From the NCBI RefSeq assembly GCF_021347895.1, contig NC_067123.1:36877571-36941570 (forward strand): a DNA stretch of 64,000 nucleotides. Reading direction: 5' to 3'. Shown in pieces: positions 23,400 through 35,291 of the stretch (positions are counted from its first letter, which is position 1; every line of letters begins with the position of its first letter). A model generated the notes under the pieces. That model was given only the letters and a program-made list of their open reading frames with translations. It did not search any database and was not told the DNA's origin. The position numbers were made by a program, and so were the translations under genes. Origin of the DNA: Acanthochromis polyacanthus. Lineage: Eukaryota > Chordata > Actinopteri > Pomacentridae.

Positions 23400-26300
23400 T
23401 CCTCCCCCACACCAAACTCCTTCACCCTCTTACGTAGGCCGATTCTCTTACCTCCCCCTATCTCTTTCTCTGTGCAGGTGTTTCTCCCTCATCACACACA
23501 TGCATGGAAATGGATTTTTAAACTCAGCAAACCACAAATAGAAACGTGCTATTGTCACAGTTTTATTCAATATTAGCCATTAACATAGAATGAGCAAAAA
23601 AATGATACAGCATTACATATAAGGTTGAAATATTAGCATGGTGAAGTTTATTGGACGTGATAGTGGACCGAAAGGAGTCCAACTGCTAAACATAAACATA
23701 CTTTCTAGTACTTTGCAGGAAATAAACAGAGTACATGACGGAAACCTGCACAATATCCCGGGAATGATTCCGTAATCATAAACATTTTAAGCCTTAAAAG
23801 TACACTCGTACGTAGGATTTCTAACACAGCGGTTTTATCTCCATCGACTGTGTCTCAGGATGAATGAGACTTATTGTGTCGCAATAGAAAAACGTGGCTG
23901 CGAAACACTCCCTGCTGCAAATCTGCTGTGTTTGGTTCCAGCATGTTTTTAATCTACATGAGTTAAGGCTGGGTGGGGTTTACACCGAGGGACAGTAACA
24001 AAACTGCAGACAGTTCAGCCACTTTGAAAGAAAACGTTTCAAATGCGGGATTAACTGATCAAAAAATGACTTCCAGATGATGTTTAACCCAGGACTTAGA
24101 ATGCAGGCATGTGTTGGTAGTGCAAGTTAAGTAATTTAACATATCAGTAAAGTGAATGTACTGCTTTATCTCAGCTACTCTAGTGCAATCCATCTATAAA
24201 AATGGCGCAAAAGAGGCTGACATTTCCATTATTCACAGGAAGTACCAAAAAAGTATTCTGATATTTTAAAGTATATAGTATATATTTCATAAAACACATA
24301 ATAAAATAATCTAAAAAAGGCCCAGAGTGTTCAGTAAGTTTGTTAGTACTGCAGGAAATGCACTGTGAGTATAAAAGCGGTGCAGAGTGAGTGTAAATGA
24401 CAGAGTATTTACAATGGGAGTGTCACAGTGAGGCAGGCTGATCACATGACTCCAGCTTATTTGTCTCGCCCATTTTGCCGTGGAGCAGTTTGAAGTGCCA
24501 GGTGCTGTGACAGTGCATGAGGCGCACACTTTGGTAGCGTGCCCAAAATGTGTGTTCGCCTTACGCCCTTCACAGCCGGCATAAACGCGCGCCTATAACA
24601 TAGCAGGGCCTGCAACACAAGCCGTCGTTTTTTTTTCTTCTTCTTGTGGCTGCATTATTGATGACCAGACAATTTACACGTCATTAAATTGTAATTAACA
24701 AATTGCATATAATGTGACGAAGAACATGTTCAAGTGATCTCCATAGTGGTCCGAACAAAGAGTTAGATATAGGTTTAAGAGTTAAATATAAATGAGGCCA
24801 AATAGAACTTAAATAATGGCCCTGATTATGGTAATACATCGGTAATATCTGGCAAATAAGCTTCTGATAGCATGCAACATCTTATTATAAGGCTGTTGTA
24901 AAAGATCACACCACAAAGATTCATATTGATGGCTCAGTATTCAAATAAAAAAGCACAACCTCTGACTACGATGCCTTTTTTCTTATACTACCACCTCGTA
25001 CTGATGGGTAGGTTCACTGGAGCCCGGGATTACTTTCATGTAATTGTTTGAGTCCCAGGGTGTGTTACCCCATCAAATGTCTAATCCAGTAGTTTCCCAA
25101 TGCCTGGTACACAAGGATCCAGTTGCAGGTCAAACAGGGTCTCTAAACTGTACGAGGGTGTGACTGACAAACACACAAGCCTGAACAACTGGCGGCTAAA
25201 ACTACAAACAACGAGCAATTTTTTAAGGAACCAGAGGTCAAGTTTCTACTGAGGCCTGTTCTCGTCTCTCCCCTCCATCCAGAGCTGCTAGGGGTCACTC
25301 CTCATAACGTACCGGCCCGCAACGGCTCAATAAACACAACCTGCCGTGGCTTCGAACATGCAATTACAACAAAGGCACTGAGAAGAAGCATCTCTACCAG
25401 GTGACATCTGTTGTGGCTTTCTTGGTGCTTTGTTCGGTTGTCCTCTCTTCTAATCCAGGTATATTAGGTTGCATGCACACCTTCTCTGACCTGCTCCTCT
25501 AGTCACCAGCCAGCACCCACGGGACTATTTTGGGCTCCCTTTTTGACCCTTAGGGTCCTTTGGTGTGGATTCCATCTCTGGACCTTAATTATTTAGCCAG
25601 TGGTCACACCTGATCTTCCAGTTAATTCATGGCTGACTACAAGCGGAGAGAATATATCGGAGGCAACTTTTCTGGGATATACAGAGAAGAAAGAAAAGAA
25701 AGAAAGAAAGAGGGTGTGATGCGGGCATTGAGAACACAGTTAAAGATGAGCTGAAGTAATGCAAAGATTCAGCAAAACAGTTAGTTTATTGTCATGCTAA
25801 ATCAGCTCCAAAGCACTGTGAATTAAAAAGGTAAAAAGGAGAAAGGTTTAGTGTCAGATTTTCTCATACAGAAATGTGCTTATTAGCTTTTTAGCCAAGA
25901 TTCAGATGAGTCTCATGTCTGCCTGACAGTGTAAACAGCAAGCCTGTCTCTCTCCAACCATATCCTCTTAAAGCTCACTAATTAACACACAACATCATGT
26001 TTGCTCTGAAGTGCAAATAACCAACTAAACAAACAGGATGTGCCAATGTAATTCATGAGCTTTTTTTTGTTGGTTTGTTGTTGTTACCTTTGGAAAGAGA
26101 CACACTGCTGTTTCCTTCTGCTGGTTGTAGCTTCACATTCAATGGATACATGCAGGATTTGTGTCATTTGTCTCATTTAAATCTCGGCTATTAAGCTAAT
26201 TAGTGTATTTCCCAAAATGTCAGATTATCCCTTTAAGGTGTTAGCGAGATGTATGATGCTGCAGGACCCAAAAGACTGTAATACAAGGCTGCAGGACACG

Positions 26301-26813
26301 ACTGTGGAAGCAACAGAGACACAACCAGGATGATATTTAGACTAAAATCCTTGTTGGCAGTGGTGTGTTAACATACTTTGGCCACATTTGCTGGGAAATC
26401 ATACTTTGCAGCAAAGTTTTCACAGGGATTCTGCATGCACATGATAGTGTACGTCTGCATGCCATCATAGTATATCATAATGAGGTAAATGTGCTAAGGG
26501 AGGCACATGCTAAACATTTGAACATAGTGGTAATGAGTAGTACAAAAGCAATACATTTACCGTCATGTACATGGATCATTTTTCATATATAAGGAGTGGT
26601 GTTTCTATCAGAGCTGGACCTGTAGTGTTTGAACTTTTACCTGTACTTTCTTTGCACTTTGAACATGAGTATTTGATGTTTTTTTAAAAAAATCATCAGT
26701 GGATTTTCAACTTATTTTGACATTATTGATGCTGTTTCGTGTTGAATGTAAATGTGTAGTGTGTTTTTTTTTTCTTTTTGGTTTTTATGTTTTGCAAAGG
26801 AATCTATTGTCCC
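23400..26813. other. Intergenic region between two S100 genes
   Basis: I find no coding gene, RNA gene or delimited transposon in these ~3.4 kb. There is a GAAA-rich run near 25,690. The final part is probably the 3' UTR of the long-tailed S100 gene, but no standard AATAAA on the - strand is visible close to its stop. Confidence 0.4.
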
Positions 26814-27890
26814 CTATGAGGTCGCTTCCTCTATCTTCTTCTCCACTTCTTCCCCCACAGCATCCACAGCAGCAGCCACCTTCTCCACAGCTTCATCCAC
26901 TTTTACCGTCTCCTCCACCTTCGGTACTTCTTTCGCCACCTCTTCTACGACCTTCTTGGCCGGCTCTACCACCGATGCTGCTGCTTCTGTTGCTGCCGCC
27001 GCCGCTTCTCCGGCTGCTGCTGTTAATCCTCCCGCCGCTCCTGCTAATCCTCCTCCTAAGGCTGCAGGCTTGGGCAGCGTCTCGCCTTCCGCCTTTGCTT
27101 CTACCTTCACCTCCACCTTTGCGTCTGCGTTTGCTTCTACCTTCGCAGCAGCAGCAGCCGCCTCTGCTTTCAGCTCTTCATTTGCCTCTGGCTTTGCCTC
27201 CTCCTTTGCCTCTGCCTTTGCTTCCGGCTTCTCTTCCTCTTTGTTGTTGGCGCTGTTGGCCACTTGTTCGGACGCGGCGTTCTGTGCAGGCTCCTCTTTG
27301 GCGAGGCTGCGCTGCTCGCTGAGCGAACATGCTAGGTAGCCGACCAGCTTCAGGTACTCCTCGAAGCCCACCTTGCCGTCGTGGTCAGCATCCAGCCCCT
27401 GGCCCATGTTGTTGATGGCCTCTTTGCTGTCTGCATCCTGGGAAGTAAGGCACACATGAGCATGAAACCATTAACCATGATGATGAGTAACTCTAGCTGA
27501 ACTGTCACAGGTGAAATCACCGTGCACGATTAGTAAATGACCCCTCCATCAGTGGCTCCATTTGCATTACAATACTGATGAATGTCACCCTATCATATTG
27601 GATCACTTTTCCTATTCACCTACTGTACATTACACCACTAATTGGCCACAATTCACGTGTTTAGAAATCTGGACAGCTAATACTAGACTGCTGTGTGCCT
27701 TTTTTGTGAGGCGGTTACATAATGTAAGTGTTGGCATCAATTCAGGGAGGTTCAATGGAGATTTCCTAACCGAAAGGATGTTGCCGAGCTGGGATTTGAC
27801 GAGGCTCTGGAATTCCTTCTTTCCTAGACTCTCCTTTCCTTTGGACGACTTCAGGTAGACCGTCACCAGGGTCTGAATGGCATGCTCCAT
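26814..27890 (-). CDS. S100A13-like protein with a long Ala/Glu/Lys-rich C-terminal tail
   Basis: Coding exons are 27771-27890 and 26814-27437 (phase 0), giving 247 aa against 80-115 aa for ordinary S100 proteins. Residues 1-40 carry the N-terminal S100 helix-loop-helix (LKSSKGKESLGKKEF). The second EF loop is D56-A-D58-H-D60-G-K-V-G-F-E-E67, followed by YLKLVGYLA, closest to S100A13-type proteins (EYWRLIGELA). From about residue 90 the chain becomes low complexity: EAKAEAKEEAKPEA-like repeats, a run of six Ala, a Gly/Ala segment (GGGLAGAAGG), then a helical-looking E/V/K part to the end. The tail is in the same exon as EF hand 2 and has no stop or frameshift. A non-coding exon at 30,340 probably supplies the 5' UTR. 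Orthology within the fish S100 family is not resolved. Confidence 0.82.
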
Positions 27891-30339
27891 GACTCCTGTC
27901 TGTGCAGATAGATTAGATAGATTAGACAGATGTGATTAAAAAGTGGTCGCGTGCTGTACGTCTCATTCAAAACACACAGAGGTAACAGGCACATGCAGTG
28001 GAAAATAAAACAGAGGATCTCCTCGTGTCCCTGCGAGGCCTTTCGTTTCAGGTGTTGATTCGAGAACTGCGATGAGGGAGGGATGGTGACGTGAGATAAG
28101 CGGAGAGGGTGAGAGGGAGTCTGATTGAGAGACAAGCTGTGATGCACAATGGAAGTTCTGATCTTTGATAGGTCATCTGATCTGCTGAAGCTACCGAGGG
28201 GACTGGGCTTCAGATTACAGAAGGGATTACCTAGTCCCTGTCTGCTCGTCCTCCTTCTTCCCCTCCCTTCCTCTTTCTTTCCTTCTTACCTGCCACCATC
28301 CTACCCTTCTTTTCCTCACCTTGTCGCATGCAAACACACCAGTGACCTTCATTATTTACACTTCAGTAGCTAATTCTCAGACAATAATGCATGCAGACTG
28401 CCTCACTCTGACAGGGAGACTATCGCTCATTCAGATCTTGACACATGTATAGATAAACCTCCTCAAAGTGCAACATGCCACTGGGTGACACATGTTTGCC
28501 GAAATTCCATTCATTGCTGTCTGTGGAGATCACTTAGACAGGAATTTACAGGCCAACTCCGAGCTAGTTTGCCCCAAAGCAGTGAGAAGATTTGTTCACG
28601 GCAACAACACACACACACAAAAAACGCCTGTCAGCTGGAAAGCAAACAGGTTCCACTGATGAGAGGACACACTGTGGACTCTTTGTTTCGCCTGGTGTTG
28701 TCAGTAATTTGTACAAAACAAATGCATATTGGAATTACTGGAGCTCATGTCACACTCAACTACCGTCCAAGAGAGGCGATTTCTCCTCAGCAGCCACCAC
28801 AAGCACACCCAGCCAATTAGGGCATGCGTCTGTTAGTCTCATTATACCTTCAGGGACAGGGAGCTCTGACAGCACAGGGTCAATAAAATCTAACATTTCA
28901 CTCCCCACTTTGCAGATTTTGCAGGTGACCCAGTGATCTTTTATGGTCTGCCGCCACAATAAAACCAGAAGTTAGCATGCAGAGAGGGAGCATATCTCAT
29001 TTGATTGTAAAAACAGCTGCCACAGACCAAAGGTGTGAACATTAGGAGAACTGATCTGACAAAGCAAGTTGGTTTTTTGTCACTTTTTGTTGGATTGGCT
29101 CTAAACAAATCCCGCGTTCTGCAGGAACTTTAGGGGACTTCTTCCTGAGCTGCTGGTGACACACCCTCTGCAGCCTGAGTACACAAGGGCCTTAACGGCT
29201 GCCAGTGTGTCCTATTAAAACACGCACAAACAAGATATTTCTTCTATTCTTAGCCTGACATTTATGCCCATCCATTCTCACATTCATTATTCACAAAGGA
29301 GTCTGTCTTGAGGTGTCATTGTCTGGACACGTGCCCCATTTTTTTAGGCAAATGAATTCGTCCTCCCACGTCAGAGTCTTCATCTTTTCCAGCTCTGGAG
29401 ACCAACTGATCCCCCGCTATTTGCCTGAAAAGCTCCCAAAACAACTGCGCAAATAATTAAATATACAGGCCTACAACCAGAGGTTTCCCGTTTCCCCTCC
29501 AGAGCCCAAAGGAGATTGAGTGTTGCGTTTCCAAATGGGCGAATGTGATACGGTATGTGCGCAGAGTAATGACAATACTACCGCTCGTGTGGCATAAAAT
29601 ATTAACACAGGAACAAGTTAGGTTGTGGCTGTAAATTGCGGTGAGCAGACGCACAGTGACAGTCTTTCATCTAATTCCTCGCCAGGCTTTGAAAATACAG
29701 ACGATATCAACAAGCGTCCGTTTTTTTATGTCAAGATTCAGCAGCAGCATTTAAAACTGTGACACACAGCAATGAGAGAAGCTGTCAGCTACACTAAAAT
29801 CCACCCTAAAAGACAGGCTGTCACTCCTGTGGGCCTCTTTGTTAAAAAAAATACTGCGCCTAAAATGTTGTTTAAACACGTTTTGCTCGAAAATGCGCTT
29901 TTACGCACGAGCCGTGTGCCATCTGCGTAAGTTTAAACCCAAATACTCTGTCACCTCGGCGTCACTTCAATTTTTGATAGGCTGTTTGCAATTGATCAGC
30001 GACTTGACAACTGATCTACATCAAAATATCAGATATCTTTCCTAGAAACGGACACGGAGAGCATATGGCAATCGCGCCCTGGCGATCGAACCAAAAAGCG
30101 CAAATAAACGCCAACAACTATTAAGATTTACTCTTTTATCAAACTGCAACATGAGCCCTAAAACTTCGAAGGAGCCGGAGTCATTGAAACCGTCCTGCAG
30201 TCAGACAGCGGCCAAGTTTCATGGGATGGCTCTTGCAAGAGTTTATCGAAACGTGGCAAAAAAAAAGCCCGATGAGAAAATAAGCAGCTTAAACAGAAGA
30301 TAAACCCAAAATAAGCCAATAAAGACGCATTCAACTCAC

Positions 30340-30450
30340 CGTTTACAGTCTGTGCGACAAGAGAAGTGTATAAATGTGCGCAAATGTGAGTTTCTGCCCT
30401 CTTCTCCGCCTTTCTACGCTGCTTTGAGCCCAGAGAACTTGCCAAACTAG
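30340..30450 (-). other. Probable non-coding first exon of the long-tailed S100 gene
   Basis: A strong donor reads ACTGTAAACG|GTGAGT on the - strand at 30,340. The coding exon at 27,899 begins with a good acceptor (TCTGCACAG) nine bases before its ATG, so a spliced 5' UTR is expected. The upstream limit of the exon is a guess. Confidence 0.4.
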
Positions 30451-32677
30451 TAGGACTGCAGAATCTCTTCCGTGATTTAGGTTTTTTTTTTTCCTGTCCT
30501 TAAAACTTTTCCCCCTTCACAAGTCAAAGGGCGTGTACCTGGAAGAGTGAGAGGCAGAGCTGGGAATGTGGAAGAGCCGCGACCCCAACTCTCATGAAAA
30601 AGGGAGTGAAAGTGTATCAAAACACTTAAAGTCGGTTTTTATTGGAATTATCCTTGGCTCACGGGCCAGCTGTTTCACGTCATGTGTGATTTGCTCAGTT
30701 TCACGCCAACTAGGAAGACTTGAGGCTTGGAGAGGCTTCATCTGCAGGGACAGGAGACAGGGCGGATGGGATTACTTCATCAGCAAAGGACTGGGGCGCT
30801 TTCAAAACTATTTAACTTATTAAATGTAGAGAAAGAAAGAAAACTGAAAGCAGAGCTATAAGCCAGATTCCTTTCAGGGAGTAAATGTTTTTTAAAAAAA
30901 AAACACACGAATGTCTTTGGAAAGCACACTTGAATTCAGTTTCCACAACATCCTTTTGGTTTCACGCCTTGAAAAGTTGATTTAAATCAAATTCTTCGAC
31001 TATAAAATGCAGTTAACCTTCGTGTTGTCCTGCAGGTCAAAACTGACCCGGTTTTAAGTTTGAAAATGTGGGGGGTGGGGGGGGAAAGCAATATTTTCAC
31101 AGTGAAACTTCTGATGTCCACATTTTCAACATTTTTCTAAAATCTTTGAACATTTTTTGGTGAAAAAAAGAAATGTTAAAAATGTTTAAGAACATTCACA
31201 TAAAAATCAACCAAAATCCAGCGAAATTCGCTGGATTTTGGTTGATTTTTATGTGAATGTTCTTAAAGAAAATATTAGAAGTTTTACTCATATATATCTG
31301 TAATCACTTTAGATATTTTTAGGATTTTTTGGAAGATTTTTACTCATTTTTTACAAGAATTTTCTTGCCAAATTTGAGGGATTTATTGAAATAAAACTTT
31401 TAAGGAATTATTTTAATTCACTTCCTGAAGGTTTTGCAAATTTTCAGAAATTTGAAGATTTTTTTTGCTGAATTTTTGTATTTTTTTCAGATAGGGAAAC
31501 AATAATTTTTGTTGCCTGTAAATGTAGACAACAGGAGGGTTAAAAGGGAGAAAAAACAATTTGGCTGCAACAGAAGATCAGACTTTTCCAAGCTGGCATT
31601 TGGGAAATTTGAGAGTAGGAATCTTTAGTGAAAATACTGCAGGAAAAAAACGAGTGTGGGTGGCAACTGTGGTGCAAGGGATGAAGCAGTCGTGCCGGAT
31701 TCTTCCAGATATCTTTTAAGTCTTTGTATTTTTTAAATTCCCTTCTCAGATTAGATCTTTCTGCTGCTGCTGCGTCTTTGTGTGGATGAGAGAGATACAG
31801 GCCTCCACACTTGAGGGGAGTTTCTTCTCCAGACGGCGTCCTAACACTCTGATTTTATCCCCGACTCTGTTGCTTGGTGACTCATTTGCCCGTCACCACA
31901 CCTCCCAGACTGGCACCTTAACGTGTGTGATTTGGATACAAAGGTCACGTTTACTGATCTACCCAAAGATCCGTGTTGTCAAAATCATAACAGCACCTTT
32001 TTTTTTCTTGTCTGGCAAAATTAAAACAGGCCTATAGGCTATAAAACGGCTGGGGAGCCTGCCAGCGCACATAACTCTGTCTAGACGTCGGAATTAATAC
32101 AAAATGACCATAACAGCAAGAATTAGCAGCCAAAGAAGCACAATGCAATTAAACTGGAAAAGTAAAAAAGCAACAATAGGTCCTCCCAAACACAATGGGG
32201 ATGCATTTGGCCCTCGTGTCCCTGTAAACCGAGGCCTCAGTGGCACACAGTAAAGACCAGGCTATGCTTTTGCATCATCCCTGCTTAATGCTTGGACAGG
32301 CAGCTTTGTGAAGGCATTATGAAGCTCTATGGAACCAGATATGGTCTGGATGGTGTGGCTGTGGCGGCGGTAGTGGATATAGGATTACAGGCCCCTAAAT
32401 CAAGGCTGTAATACACTCCTGCTCAAATGTGTGTGGCAGGACTTCACATAACGTTGTGAATGAATGACAGGAGACAGCGTGTCGATTGGTTGAGGGTTCA
32501 GCGACAATGAAGCCTTTAATTCACAGTTCCCCGCATTCAACAAATGGTTAACTAAAGAGTTACAGATGTGGCACTGGTGCAGCGATAAAAGAATTTCAAA
32601 TGCTGCTGTGTTTACAGCTGGAGAGCCAGTCGATTGGCCGCTCGTTGCGCAATCAGAGTGACAGAAGATGGCGAGCT
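30451..32677. other. Intergenic region holding TTAA MITE copy C
   Basis: Apart from the MITE at 31,013-31,543 I recognise nothing coding. An ATTAAA on the - strand at 32,515-32,520, about 160 bases past the short S100 stop codon, is a plausible polyadenylation signal for that gene. Confidence 0.4.
31013..31543. mobile_element. TTAA MITE, copy C, intact, with a perfect central hairpin
   Basis: The element is bounded by TTAA at 31,013-31,016 and 31,540-31,543, with tips AACCTTCGTGTTGTCCTGC and GACAACAGGAGGGTTAA. The centre (31,185-31,267) is a perfect inverted repeat: two 41-nt arms around a single base at 31,226. This is the best-preserved copy in the window and defines the family. It has no coding capacity. 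Confidence 0.85.
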
Positions 32678-34692
32678 CTACTGGCTGAAGCCTCCCTCTT
32701 TGCTCGCCAGTTTCCCAATCAGATCCCAGAACTCGGCGAAGGTCAGCTCGCCGTTTTTGTCGGCGTCCTGCGAGCCCATGAGCTGGTCGATCACTCCGGG
32801 CTCATTGGCGTTCTGTGGGGGAGGACAGAGAGGAGATCACTAGGAGGTCACTGAGCTGCAGCACAAAACACTCTCTGAAAGGCTGTCCTGCCACCTAATG
32901 GCTAAATAAAGCAATAAATAGAAGCAGAAAACTAGTTTCTTCACAGTCACACAGCTTCTTGATGATAACAGCCATCAAAAGCACATATTTATTCTGTTTA
33001 TGTACACGTTCTGTAGGTAAAAACTGCAGAAAACAGAGCTCTATTACCTTCAGTTACCATCACAAAACATGCTTTCAGTATGTTTTGAAATGTGCAGCTA
33101 ACATGTTCTGCATATTAACATACTGTGTCACAATCCATTCCACTTTCATAGAGATGCAATCCTATGTTACACCTACAAGATTTGTCACCATTTTGACCGG
33201 TTTGACATTTCAGCATGAATTAAATCAAAGTCTAATTAACTACATCTGATGGCTGCAATTTCACCAACACGGTATTTGCTTGCTTCCCTGTAAATTAAAT
33301 GCACTTATCCCGTTAGTCAGACAAAACCAGCATGTGGAAGACGTTACTCTTTGCTGGAGATGCTGATTTAATTATTTTAATGAATTCAAAAATGGTACCT
33401 CATGGACTTTGTCACATGTTGTTCCCTCACATAGCACTAAAATCATGCAGTGTTTGGATGAGACATAAGAGCAGGGCTGCAAAACGCAAATGAATTTTAA
33501 TCTTTGAGGCATCAGTATTGCCTTTTCTTTACAAGCAAAGTGTCTGAACTGTGCAATTTGCTACATGGTAAAGCAGATCTTTTCTCACATATGCAACCCA
33601 TAAAATGATGATGTATTTATGGCGTTGCTTAACATCCGCCGAACCACGTGGTGGCAAAAACTGGATTTGTTATGAAGGGAAATACCAGCGGAGCTAAAAG
33701 CGATAAACTCAGAGTGATATAGTTTAACCCTGTGAAACCCACTGCTGCAAAAATACAACATCAGATTTATTTATTTTTATTCTATCTTTCTATGCTATGT
33801 TTTTCTATATTTGGGCTTACATGGTTATGTCGATTAAATATGAAAAAATAGGTTGTTTCTGCTATTATTTTTATGGAATTTAACAAGAAATGTGACTTAT
33901 CTCAGGCCTGAACACTCTGAGACAAAAAACACTGAAAAATAAAAACAAAAGCAACTTTTTAAGTTCAATATACACCCCTGTCAAAAGTTTTGAGACGGGT
34001 TTATTTGAATGAGAAAGTGTCTCAAAACTTTTGACAGGGGGTGTACATTAATAAAACAGGTTGTTCCTTCTAGTATTACTACATAATTTCAAAACAATGA
34101 GCAAATATGACGCATCTCAGGCCGGAAAACATTGAAAAATTAAGTCCTTCAAGGAAAATGAAAACAAAAAAGCTTTTAAGTTAATTATACATAAAGACTG
34201 ATTGTTTCTGATGCATCTCAGACCCAAAAACGCTGAAAAATAAAGTCCTCAATACGTCACATTTGGACAATTCTTTTTTAAAATGATGACAACCTATTTT
34301 TTCATGCATAATCGACGTAACCCTGGAAAATCCAAGTATAGAAAAAAATGAGCAAATAAAAATTATAATAATATATGTATATATAGAATAAAAATAATAA
34401 AATAGCAGCTAAAACTGATGTTGCATTTTTGCAACAGTGGGTTTTAAAGGGTTGAAAACAAAGCAGTAAAATGTCACGAGGCTCCAAACATTGCAGTGCT
34501 GCCACAATTTTAAAGACTGGACAGAAATCAGCGGGCAAAGATGCAGCTCAGGAGACACACCTTGACCAGGTTTGGTAGCTGAGCAATCACCAGACTTTTG
34601 AATTCGTCTTTGCTGAGGGTGCTGGCGGGTCCATCCTGCCCATCGGCGTAGGTCTTGAACTGGGCGATCAGAGTTTTGATGGCTGCTTCCAT
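32678..34692 (-). CDS. Short S100 protein, S100A13/A14-like
   Basis: Coding exons are 34561-34692 and 32678-32812 (phase 0), giving 88 aa. Residues 1-44 form the N-terminal S100 half with a 14-residue-type loop around 18-32 and end IAQLPNLVK, resembling the QLPHLL of S100A13/A14. The second EF loop, D60-A-D-K-N64-G-E-L-T-F-A-E71, has a full set of calcium ligands. FWDLIGKLA follows, again as in S100A13/A14. There are no cysteines, so no redox or zinc-binding Cys site. The intron carries a nested transposon pair. The upstream exon ends at 34,796 and a TATATA element lies behind it. The precise fish orthologue name is not assigned. Confidence 0.87.
33724..34455. mobile_element. TTAACCCTG-ended inverted-repeat element (S100 intron)
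   Basis: The left end TTAACCCTGTGAAACCCACT is mirrored at the right by CAGTGGGTTTTAAAGGGTTGA. The similarity continues inward for over 100 bases, with TGCAAAAATACAACATCAG opposite CTGATGTTGCATTTTTGCA. The total is about 732 bp with no coding region. A partial copy of the same family begins at 41,449 inside PBXIP1. TTAA at the tip suggests a TTAA-targeting transposase, but this family is distinct in sequence from copies A-F. Confidence 0.75.
33973..34043. mobile_element. 71-bp Tc1-like miniature element nested in the TTAACCCTG element
   Basis: Arms CACCCCTGTCAAAAGTTTTG and CAAAACTTTTGACAGGGGGTG face each other around about 20 bases, flanked on both sides by TA. TA flanks and the CAAAAGTTTTGA-type terminal repeat fit Tc1/mariner. 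Confidence 0.65.
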
Positions 34693-34795
34693 GATGACGT
34701 GTGCTGCAAAGTGAACAAACGGAGAAACGAAGCAGCTAAATACAGCATTCACAGACTCATTTATTCAGTCTTACAACAAAAAAACCACTCCTTAC

Positions 34796-34868
34796 CTGCT
34801 GTGTTAAGACAGTGTGGTACCAAGAGCCTCGTCCCTCCTCTCTGACCGCCACCTCTCTGAATATATAC
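34796..34868 (-). promoter_or_regulatory. TATA promoter and 5' UTR exon of the short S100 gene
   Basis: On the - strand GCGTATATATTCAG (TATA box at about 34,861-34,867) lies roughly 65 bases upstream of a donor AACACAGCAG|GTAAGG at 34,796. Transcription would start near 34,833, giving a short non-coding exon spliced to 34,703. The spacing is what a TATA promoter predicts. Confidence 0.6.
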
Positions 34869-35291
34869 GCTTCATCTCCGGCAGTCGTGCACACATCAGC
34901 GGAAAACGGCGGCAGGGTGCCCCCATCACTCTGGAGACACTCATCAAAAAGAAAAGAAGAAAAAAAACTGCACACATAAATACACAAGACAGAAAACTGC
35001 CACTGTGTCCTACAAAAGGGCAAATTTGTACTGATGATAGCACAAAACCCATTTGTGTGTGTTTTAGCAGAGCAAGGGCTTTAGAGATGGCATCAGGCCG
35101 CTCTAATCAGGAGGTGGAATCATGCATGGCTAAGCGGTAATCAGTTTATACAAAACATGACTCAAATAATACGGCGACGAGGACAAACACGCAACTAACC
35201 CCACAGAGAGAAATACGTTTGATGCGTTTTAGCTTTTTTGGGGGGATATTTCAGCCCATTTTTCATGATTATCTGACCCATCTGCACTCCA

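Noticed and set aside
26699..27339. Two long + strand open frames (207 and 195 codons) rich in Leu/Pro or Ser/Ala/Phe opposite the long-tailed S100 exon
   Set aside because: They are shadows of the repetitive Ala/Glu/Lys codons on the - strand. They have no start context, splice partners or family resemblance.
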